Shown piece by piece: positions 57,891-64,000 of a stretch of DNA of 64,000 nt; position 1 is the first letter of the stretch; each line of letters opens with the position of its first letter. The translations under genes and the position numbers were made by a program. The notes under the pieces were generated by a model, which saw only the letters and a list, made by a program, of their open reading frames with translations, was not told the origin of the DNA and did no database searches. This DNA is from Bradyrhizobium sp. cir1 (GTDB taxonomy: Bacteria; Pseudomonadota; Alphaproteobacteria; Rhizobiales; Xanthobacteraceae). The stretch covers positions 122,603 to 186,602 of the forward strand of contig NZ_JACIHE010000017.1 of the NCBI RefSeq assembly GCF_014198245.1. The letters run 5' to 3'.

Positions 57891-58893
57891 GTGGCTCCCT
57901 TTCCGATTCGACAAACGCAGCACATAATCTGAACAGCCCAGTCGCTTCTCTCCCCGAACGAGGCGAGCCTCGGCGTCAGATCGGAGCGTTTCACACGCAG
58001 CCAGCGGTGCGCTGGTTGCTAGCTCCCTCCCTACAAAGGGCTTGCGCCCAGCTCACAGATGCGACGGCAGTTTCGGCGACGCCATCTCGCTCGTCGCTCA
58101 TGCTCAGTTGCAGTAATGTCCCCCAACAATGTGGCCGCTGAATATGACGCCCTCCGGCTGCATGTGATTTCTCTGGGCGGAGACTGTAACAAAATGGCAA
58201 TATCGATTAATGCAACGAGCCGCGCTCTCGCGCTCAAATCCTGCATTACGGCGGCGCCCCGATGAATTTTCACGCGACGTTCGCGTCCGTGCTGGGTCCT
58301 TCAGCTAACCAAGCCTATATGTCCAAAACGCAAGTCGCTATCTAGATCATCCGCGTGCAAGCGGGTCTTGCCAAAGGAGGTTCGCTCAAAATCGTGTGCT
58401 GCCAATACGCGCGATTATGGATTAATAACCACACGTCCATGACCATGAAATTACTTCACGATCGTGCAGACGACCTCGGTAAGCCGCATAAAGCCGAAGT
58501 TCCCTCAGAGCGGCCAGGGGCGAGTCAAGGGGGCACTGAGCGCGGGCACCGGTGGCCCGATTTCGTCGCCAGACAAGACGCACCTATCGGCTCCAAACCC
58601 GAGCGCGCCGGACTGACTGGGCGGAAGCGGCAGGCCAATGCACGGACGGTTCTAGTTCGTTGCCGAGCCTCATCAGGTTCAATTTAAGCCGAGACGGCCG
58701 ACGAGAAAACAAAAGTAGGCCGATCAAGCGAGCTGGCGCAATGGATCAGCGGTCGCAGAGGTGCTGGACATTGCACCGCGCTGGAAATCGGCTGACCCGC
58801 ACTCGCGGAGAGGCTCGTACGATCTGATGCACTTGCGTTGCGGTCCAGCAAATTGCCCATTATCTTCCTCGATGGTATGAGGGAGCTCTCCCA
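57891..58893. other. Gene-poor stretch
   Basis: About 1 kb without recognised genes. A 49-codon frame at 58116-58265 (MSPNNVAAEYDALRLHVISL...) has an ATG but no family or good ribosome binding site. Confidence 0.4.
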
Positions 58894-59094
58894 ATGCTGG
58901 ACGGTGCCACGACTGCGCTTCTGCGCACGATCCTGGATGAGGTTTGCGAGAGCGTCTCACCGTATGACGCCGGCGTCCGCGCCTACGTTGCCTCCAAAAT
59001 TCTGGAGGCCGCCACCAGAGGTGAGACGCGCCCCGATCTGCTTAAACAGATCGGTCAGGAAGCTCTTTCCAGAGCACCAACGATGTGGCGATAG
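58894..59094 (+). CDS. Small conserved rhizobial protein
   Basis: A 66-residue helical protein: MLDGATTALLRTILDEVCES, then VSPYDAGVRAYVASKILEAA and LLKQIGQEALSRAPTMWR. I recognise the pattern (LDEVC, ASKILEAA, L-QIG--AL--APTMWR) from short rhizobial proteins of unknown function. GGGAGCTC upstream may serve as ribosome binding site. Confidence 0.6.
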   Translation: MLDGATTALLRTILDEVCESVSPYDAGVRAYVASKILEAATRGETRPDLLKQIGQEALSRAPTMWR

Positions 59095-59119
59095 ATCTAG
59101 GACATAGTTTGTCATTGAG

Positions 59120-59317
59120 GTGAATCTCCAGGTCACAGTGCTGAAGATCCTGGCGCCTGCGGCTGAGCGTTCCGGCAGCTCGCAGAGGTGTATCGTGGTC
59201 GCAAATCGATGGCGGCCTAACGTCATCCAAGACGCGGCGTTATCCGATGTGAATCGGCTGGCGCGTTGCTCGCTGCGAGCCCGATCGTTGAAATGTAAAA
59301 GAAGGGACTTGAGCTGA
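59120..59317 (+). pseudogene. Degenerate look-alike of the 20441 gene
   Basis: The GTG-started frame begins NLQVTVLKILA, matching SFQLSILKILA of the small winged-helix-like gene at 20441, with the same GTG start. After about 12 residues the resemblance is lost. It may be a decayed paralogue or chance. Low confidence. Confidence 0.25.
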
Positions 59318-59477
59318 CAGCGGGTGCTTTGTCGCGGCAGGTGTCCGACACAAGCACCCTTGCGCGCCACGATACCGGTGAGGCATCCGCTAATAACCTT
59401 CGTCCGGAAACGAGGGCGAACTCAATGTACGGCGCCGGAAGGCCGTCAACTCACGCGAGCCGGTACGCCGTTGCTGT

Positions 59478-59681
59478 TTACTCCTGGGCGAGCGCCGCAA
59501 GTGCCATTTCGATCACTGTGATGTCTTGCCTGACCTGAGCAATCGCTGGCTTCGGATCAACTCCAGTAACGCAGTTCAACTGCTGCAGTAGCTCCCGCCG
59601 ATGCGCCAGAAGGTTCTCCAGCGCGCTGCGGTCTTTTAGTTTCACATAGCCGTCGACAATCAATCCAATCGAAAGAGACAT
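59478..59681 (-). CDS. Small conserved rhizobial protein (DGYVKLKDR family)
   Basis: A 67-residue helical protein: MSLSIGLIVDGYVKLKDRSA followed by LENLLAHRRELLQQLNCVTG and a final helix (IAQVRQDITVIEMALAAL). I recognise the I-GLIVDGYVKLKDR-ALE-L--HR opening from Bradyrhizobium small proteins. The Met at 59681 is preferred over one four codons upstream. Function unknown. Confidence 0.6.
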   Translation of the reverse strand: MSLSIGLIVDGYVKLKDRSALENLLAHRRELLQQLNCVTGVDPKPAIAQVRQDITVIEMALAALAQE

Positions 59682-60071
59682 CGAAACTCTCAAACAAAGC
59701 TGTTCTCAACGAAGATGCGTATAGCACATCGGCAAACGATGTTCAGCTCGTCGGGCGAGAATACTGTCGGGTGAGCTAGCGACAAGCGGCCCGCGCGGGG
59801 GGTAGCCGACTATTCCTTGCGCCTTACAAGCGCCCAGCTCGGTATGAGCGACTAGCCGAGCAGAAAGACGGCGTATGGCGTGCCAAAAACGCTCCAGATC
59901 GTCGCGATGAAAATGCTAGGCTAGGCGAACGAATGATATCACGGACTGCCATGGTCCTTATCCGCCTGCCGAACGGCTTCCGAGTTGCGATGACAGGCCG
60001 CGCGTTGATCGGCGACATGCTCGCCCGAATATCTCTTCGTAGAGATTGCGACGACCTCAGGAGCGTCCAGG

Positions 60072-60281
60072 ATGCTCGATGAATATCTGGCCCGCATTCG
60101 TGCTCGCCGCAACAACATCCACCGCTATCGTCGCCTGCTGAAGTCGAACCTGTCGGATGTCGACCGTCAGTTCATTGAAAGACGCCTCACCGAAGAGCAG
60201 ACCGCGCTCTTGTCTCTTTCGGCCGAGACCTTCCCGCTCGCGTTTAGCCTTCCGAAGGGGGCGGACATGTCGGCAAGCTAG
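60072..60281 (+). CDS. Small conserved rhizobial protein (RRNNIHRYRRLL family)
   Basis: A 69-residue helical hairpin protein: MLDEYLARIRARRNNIHRYR, then RLLKSNLSDVDRQFIERRLT and EEQTALLSLSAETFPLAF. I recognise this pattern from short Bradyrhizobium proteins of unknown function. The ATG at 60072 follows GGAGCGTCCAGG. It is probably cytosolic. Confidence 0.6.
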   Translation: MLDEYLARIRARRNNIHRYRRLLKSNLSDVDRQFIERRLTEEQTALLSLSAETFPLAFSLPKGADMSAS

Positions 60282-60906
60282 GCTCGGAGCCGCGAGCGAC
60301 GCGCGCATTCGGGACCACGCGATTTCTCGCCGACGGCGTCATCATGAGCTCGCGACCCGGCAAATAGTCGATGATGTCCGCCCGCTGTTGGCCTAGCCCG
60401 AGGACCTGATCTGCTGACCTGCACGTGAGTTCATTCGGGTCGGGTATTAGGAGCTTAATCTGTATCGGCATTTGCCTATAGCGGATCAGAAAGCCGCACT
60501 GGTCGACCGGTTCTCGCTCGCGGACCTGTTTGTATTCGGCCATATCTCGGCAGTTTGTTAGATTAGCTACACGCCCAGCCAAATCGTTCTCACTCGCTAG
60601 CCAGCTGAGATCGCCACAACTTCATCCTTCATCGGTCTGCGACCACGGCATGAGATTTGCTCTACTAGCTGAGACGCTACGGAACCGTGTTCGCGGCGAG
60701 AGGCACAGCAAGGAAGGAAACGACTTGCCAAATCTGCGACTGGAGAGAGTTTATGGCGCCGGCAATATCTCCAGCAGCATTCTGGGGAATATAAAGGTGA
60801 GCGGCGGCGCCACGCGAAAGGTAGAACATCAAGTTTGTAAGCGCCGATCGGGCTCGCCTGCGAAATACCCTCGCGCCGATATTTTCACTAGTCGCCGTCG
60901 GGCAAA
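60282..60906. other. Long leader region upstream of ectC
   Basis: No recognised gene; frames are featureless. A NifA-type TGT-N10-ACA site (60556-60571) lies here. No remnant of ectA or ectB could be read. Confidence 0.4.
60556..60571 (+). promoter_or_regulatory. NifA-type TGT-N10-ACA site, distant from ectC promoter
   Basis: TGTTAGATTAGCTACA fits the NifA upstream activator pattern exactly. It is about 335 bases before the ectC -24/-12 element, further than usual, and a single such match has a fair chance of being random. Confidence 0.22.
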
Positions 60907-60921
60907 TGGCAGGCCTTTTGC
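60907..60921 (+). promoter_or_regulatory. Sigma-54-type -24/-12 promoter candidate for ectC
   Basis: TGGCAGGCCTTTTGC fits the consensus TGGCACG-N4-TTGC at 10 of 11 fixed positions, with correct GG-N10-GC spacing. The element lies 171 bases before the ectC ATG. Confidence 0.45.
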
Positions 60922-61091
60922 GTGTAGCCGATCCCGTAGAGCTACTGCACAGGTTCTCCGCGGCCGACGGTCGGTTGTTTCGACGCAGACCGCAGTCGGC
61001 CGCGCGACAGGGAAGTCGCAGTTACCTGGCAGAACAAAGGCCTCCAGCTTTTGGATCAATCACTTCAACCTGCACCGGGCGATCGAAGACT

Positions 61092-61478
61092 ATGATTGTG
61101 CGTAGCCTGCACGACGTCGAAGCAACCGATCACTTCGTCGATTGGGGCAATGGTACTAGCCACCGCCTTCTGACGGATAAGGACGGCATGGGTTTTAGCA
61201 TCTGCCACACCGTCGTGCGCGCTAACACCGTTTCTCTTCTACAATACCGGAATCATCTCGAGGCCTGCTACTGCATCGGCGGAGAGGGCGAGGTCGAGGA
61301 CATGGACGGCAATGTCTTTCCCATTCGCAAGGGTGACATGTATGTGCTTGACAAGCATGACAAGCATTTCCTGCGAGGGGGACGAAACAACGACATGATC
61401 CTCGTTAGCATCTTCAACCCGCCCCTCGCCGGAACCGAGCGCCACAAGCTCGACGACCCGGCAGGATCCACATATTGA
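61092..61478 (+). CDS. ectC: Orphan ectoine synthase (EctC)
   Basis: A 128-residue cupin of the ectoine-synthase family, which cyclises N-gamma-acetyl-2,4-diaminobutyrate to ectoine. Family signatures: MIVRSLHDVEATD, LLTDKDGMGFSICHT, YRNHLEACYCIGGEGEVEDM, IRKGDMYVLDKHDKHFLRGG, and VSIFNPPLAGTERH. Residues matching known iron and active-site positions are kept: E57, Y84, H92, with T40, Y52 and E116. The ATG at 61092 follows a GA-rich stretch, and length is normal. No ectA, ectB, ectD or ask_ect is nearby, so it cannot make ectoine from aspartate semialdehyde with genes seen here. It may use a precursor made by other means or a different substrate linked to the NRPS that follows on the same strand. 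Solitary EctC proteins are known elsewhere. Confidence 0.92.
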   Translation: MIVRSLHDVEATDHFVDWGNGTSHRLLTDKDGMGFSICHTVVRANTVSLLQYRNHLEACYCIGGEGEVEDMDGNVFPIRKGDMYVLDKHDKHFLRGGRNNDMILVSIFNPPLAGTERHKLDDPAGSTY

Positions 61479-61742
61479 GAGATGCGAAGAAACGCCAATC
61501 CAACATGACTGCCGCTAATTGCGAGAAACATTTACTCGAGCGATCCAGCACTGCCTCGTATCGCACGCTCGGACTTAGAAAAAGTGTTTGTGCAGGTTTT
61601 ACTAAGGCGCACGCGATGCGCTTCGGCTGAGCTGACAAATTACTTTGGTATTCCAGGTCCCTTTTTCCTTGTCCGGAAGACCGCGCGGGCGAAGGCTTGT
61701 GCCGATTGATAGCGCGCTCAGTTGTACGATGTCTGGCGACGC

Positions 61743-61758
61743 TGTTGGATAGCTGACA
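61743..61758 (+). promoter_or_regulatory. NifA-type upstream activator site for the NRPS
   Basis: TGTTGGATAGCTGACA is an exact TGT-N10-ACA. It starts about 60 bases before the -24/-12 element, near the usual distance for NifA sites. Confidence 0.42.
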
Positions 61759-61803
61759 TAGCACCGCTGTGGCTATCGCATTGATTGCACCCGATTTCAC
61801 CTT

Positions 61804-61818
61804 TGGCACGATAAATGC
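61804..61818 (+). promoter_or_regulatory. Sigma-54-type -24/-12 promoter candidate for the NRPS
   Basis: TGGCACGATAAATGC fits TGGCACG-N4-TTGC with one mismatch (first T of TTGC is A) and has exact GG-N10-GC spacing. It lies about 220 bases before the NRPS GTG. Confidence 0.48.
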
Positions 61819-62035
61819 GTAATCCTCTAAAGAGTGCCATAGAGGAGCAGTCGGTCGATGCGAACGCTTACCAGAACTCTGACGCGGTCGAGTGGCAGCT
61901 GCGATACCGCCCGCATCATATTTGGTGATGCGGAAGGTTGGCAGGAAAATTGAGTGATCTGCTTCGGCGGGTCTCGCCACATCAATGCAGACCAGCCTAA
62001 GCCCCAAAATAGATTCGAACGTGTGAGCGATTTGC

Positions 62036-64000
62036 GTGAATCAAGGAAGTCGCCTTCCGAACTTGAGCGATGAACAGGTGCACAGCATATCTGCCGCACA
62101 TGAACTCCTTGCGCGAGGGGAGGAGTTTTGGCGACGGCGGCTCGAGCAGTTTAGAAGATTGCATCCTCCTTTCGTGTCATCGTCCGTGGCTGCGGCGCCT
62201 TCTCGATGGCAGTCGAGTTCGTGGTTTAGCCCAAGCGCTCTGGCTAAATTGTCCCCACAAGATCGGTCGGAATATCTGGTAACGGCTTGGCTGATCTATC
62301 TCGCTCGGATGACGGGGGAAGCCGAATTTCAACTGGGATGGAAACCTGCATGGGATGGATTGCAAGCTGGCTGTAAACTCGTCGAGGCGTTAATCGCCTC
62401 CGTCGTGCCGATGGATGTTTGCATTGAGCTTGCTCTCGATTTTGAAGAAGTGCGCAAAATCGTAGCGGCCGAAGTCGCGCAGCTGAGGACGCACGCTAGC
62501 TATACTCGGGATCTTATCGCGCGCTGCCCGACATTGCGAGGAGTGGAGGCACTACGGGCACGCCAGCCTTGGCCGATCGGCATTGCAATCACGAAAGAGA
62601 GCTGTTCCGGCGCCGACGATCTGTCGACGAGCCACAAGGCTGGCCAAGCCTTATGCGGCGATTTGCTGACCTTTGAGGTTCGCGCTCTGGATGGGAGCTT
62701 CCGCTGGCATTTTGATGCCGCTCGATTAGCGCCCGAGCAGATCGACCGCATGACGCAGCATTTGCAAGCTTTGTTACGCGGCGTGATGGACGATGCGGGG
62801 CAGCCTGTCGGCCGAATCGGCATTCTGCCGACTGACGAGCGCGCGTATCTACTGGAGGAGTTGAATCGGACGGCGGCGCCTTGTTCGTATGAGCGATGTA
62901 TCCATGAGCTGTTCGAGGCGCAAGTGCAAAAGGCCCCGGAAGCGGTGGCGGTGGTCCATGAGAAGGAGAGACTGAGCTATGGCGAACTCAATGCGCGGGC
63001 CAACCGGCTGGCGCATCATCTGATCGAGCTTGGGGTCAAGCCGGACCCGCCGGTGGCGATCTGCCTGGAACGCAGCCTTGCGATGGTGGTTGGTGTCTTG
63101 GCGATCATGAAGGCTGGCGGCGCCTATCTGCCGCTAGATCCGGCTTATCCGTCAGCGCGACTGCGGCAGATCGTCGACGACGCAAAACCGAAACTGCTGC
63201 TTTGTGATGTCGCCGGTCGAACCGCATTGGGCGCCGAAGCCGTGGCCGATGTGACGGTGGTCGATCTGGAGACGGCGATCCCGCCTTGGGCCGAGCGTCC
63301 GGCTTCGAACCCGGACCCGGGCACGCTTGGCCTCACCTCGCGCTATCTTGCCTATGTTATCTATACCTCCGGCTCAACCGGAATCCCCAAGGGCGTTGAA
63401 ATGTCCCATGGCGCGCTTGTGAATTCGCTTGCGGGGATTAGCACGTCAAAACTGCGCACACTTCAATTCGCGACCCTGAACTTCGATGTGTCCTGCCAGG
63501 AATTGTTCATCTGTTGGAAGGACGGCGGAGCGCTTGTGCTCGTGCGGGAAGAGACCCGGAGGCGATTCTCCGACCTATTGGAATTTGTAGAGCGGGAGGC
63601 GATCGAGCGGCTGTTCCTCCCGTTCGTGGCATTGAATCATTTTGTGGAAGTCTGGAGCACGCAGCGCGTGCAGCTGCCCTCTTTAAGAGAGCTTTATACA
63701 GCCGGCGAGAGATTGCAGGCAACTCCACTGCTTAGGGCGTTCTTCGAAGCACACCCGAACGCGAGATTGATCAATCAATATGGGTCCACGGAAATCAGCG
63801 TCATTTCTGAGCACCACCTTGCAGCCGATCCGTCATGTTGGCCCCAGATGCCTCACGTCGGGCGTCCAATCGCCAACACGCGGGTATACCTGCTGGATGG
63901 CCATGGCGCGCCCGTGCCGTTCGGCGCGGTGGGCGAGCTTTACATTGGCGGGGCGGGGGTGGCACGGGGCTACATGAACCGCCCTGAACTGACAGCCGAG
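62036..64000 (+). CDS. Non-ribosomal peptide synthetase, 5' part (runs off the window)
   Basis: An open frame of 655 codons with no stop. Residues 1-270 look like the end of a condensation domain (RWHFDAARLAPEQIDRMTQH, IGILPTDERAYLLEELNRTA) but have no HHxxxDG, so the first C domain is shortened or inactive. From about 280 an adenylation domain begins: LSYGELNARANRLAHHL, KAGGAYLPLDPAYPSARL, A3 loop YVIYTSGSTGIPKGVEMSH, A4 LNFDVSCQELF, A5 NQYGSTE, A7-like GELYIGGAGVARGYMNRPEL. By manual alignment to GrsA, pocket residues are D-V-Q-F-Y-A-Q-V-I, close to known proline codes (DVQ-x-I-A-H-V-V). The GTG at 62036 is the first start after an in-frame TGA. It is preceded by sigma-54 and NifA-like elements and by orphan ectC. 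Carrier domains and further modules lie beyond the edge. Confidence 0.92.
   Translation, partial: MNQGSRLPNLSDEQVHSISAAHELLARGEEFWRRRLEQFRRLHPPFVSSSVAAAPSRWQSSSWFSPSALAKLSPQDRSEYLVTAWLIYLARMTGEAEFQLGWKPAWDGLQAGCKLVEALIASVVPMDVCIELALDFEEVRKIVAAEVAQLRTHASYTRDLIARCPTLRGVEALRARQPWPIGIAITKESCSGADDLSTSHKAGQALCGDLLTFEVRALDGSFRWHFDAARLAPEQIDRMTQHLQALLRGVMDDAGQPVGRIGILPTDERAYLLEELNRTAAPCSYERCIHELFEAQVQKAPEAVAVVHEKERLSYGELNARANRLAHHLIELGVKPDPPVAICLERSLAMVVGVLAIMKAGGAYLPLDPAYPSARLRQIVDDAKPKLLLCDVAGRTALGAEAVADVTVVDLETAIPPWAERPASNPDPGTLGLTSRYLAYVIYTSGSTGIPKGVEMSHGALVNSLAGISTSKLRTLQFATLNFDVSCQELFICWKDGGALVLVREETRRRFSDLLEFVEREAIERLFLPFVALNHFVEVWSTQRVQLPSLRELYTAGERLQATPLLRAFFEAHPNARLINQYGSTEISVISEHHLAADPSCWPQMPHVGRPIANTRVYLLDGHGAPVPFGAVGELYIGGAGVARGYMNRPELTAE

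Larger units (their letters stand above)
61479..62035 (+). other. ectC-NRPS spacer
   Basis: No gene recognised on either strand. It holds the -24/-12 and TGT-N10-ACA elements listed separately. Confidence 0.5.

Noticed and set aside
59733..59775. Possible tts box (TTCAGCTCGTCGGGCGAG)
   Set aside because: Too many mismatches and no effector-like gene downstream.
60530..61105. 191-residue frame overlapping the ectC start
   Set aside because: Arg/Ser-rich composition typical of a shadow frame; no sign of EctA or EctB.

Overview
The window looks like part of a symbiosis island from a Bradyrhizobium-type soybean symbiont (B. elkanii / B. japonicum group). The evidence is a complete rhizobitoxine cluster (rtxACDEFG order), a sulfate-activation pair beside a sulfotransferase, a FixJ paralogue, a BioR-controlled biotin operon, many short rhizobial proteins, and much insertion-sequence and pseudogene debris between intact operons. 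The species is an inference; no rRNA or tRNA gene was seen.

Layout. 0.8-2.6 kb: outer-membrane protein whose C-terminal half looks like an omptin protease. 2.8-9.7 kb: IS3 remnant, (TC)n tract, flavin-dependent monooxygenase with a broken class II aldolase gene, secreted nuclease plus exported beta-carbonic anhydrase, and a secreted unknown. 10.3-13 kb: cobalamin riboswitch and metE. 13.7-16.3 kb: hemerythrin-domain protein and a FixJ-like regulator behind a decayed FixL-like kinase. 16.3-23.6 kb: gene-poor, with small rhizobial proteins and fossils, including a cold-shock gene with an internal stop. 23.6-27.8 kb: sulfotransferase, cysD and cysNC (NodP/NodQ type) with a degenerate nod-box-like motif. 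28.5-29 kb: DUF2493 pseudogene. 29.8-37.8 kb: rtxA, rtxC and four further genes, almost all overlapping by a few bases. 38.3-45 kb: pRiA4b ORF-3-like pseudogene, a 748-residue candidate type III effector, an intact IS110-type element and an IS5/IS1182-type remnant. 45.9-57.5 kb: a vitamin block with a pabA/pabB pair, bioR divergent from bioB-panD-bioF-bioD-bioA, and panB-panC. 57.5-60.3 kb: small rhizobial proteins. 61.1-64 kb: an ectoine-synthase gene without ectA or ectB, then the start of an NRPS gene that runs off the window.

How the genes fit together. The rtx operon makes the enol-ether amino acid rhizobitoxine. The bio/pan/pab genes supply biotin, pantothenate and p-aminobenzoate, with BioR sites in the bioR-bioB gap. 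The sulfotransferase and cysD-cysNC form a PAPS supply-and-use unit.

The most novel-looking part is the right end. An orphan but catalytically intact-looking EctC lies next to an NRPS whose adenylation pocket, by manual alignment, resembles proline-type codes. Both genes have a sigma-54-like -24/-12 element upstream, and the NRPS one also has a NifA-type TGT-N10-ACA site. This suggests a nodule-expressed pathway to an unknown peptide or modified cyclic amino acid; it is a hypothesis from sequence reading only.
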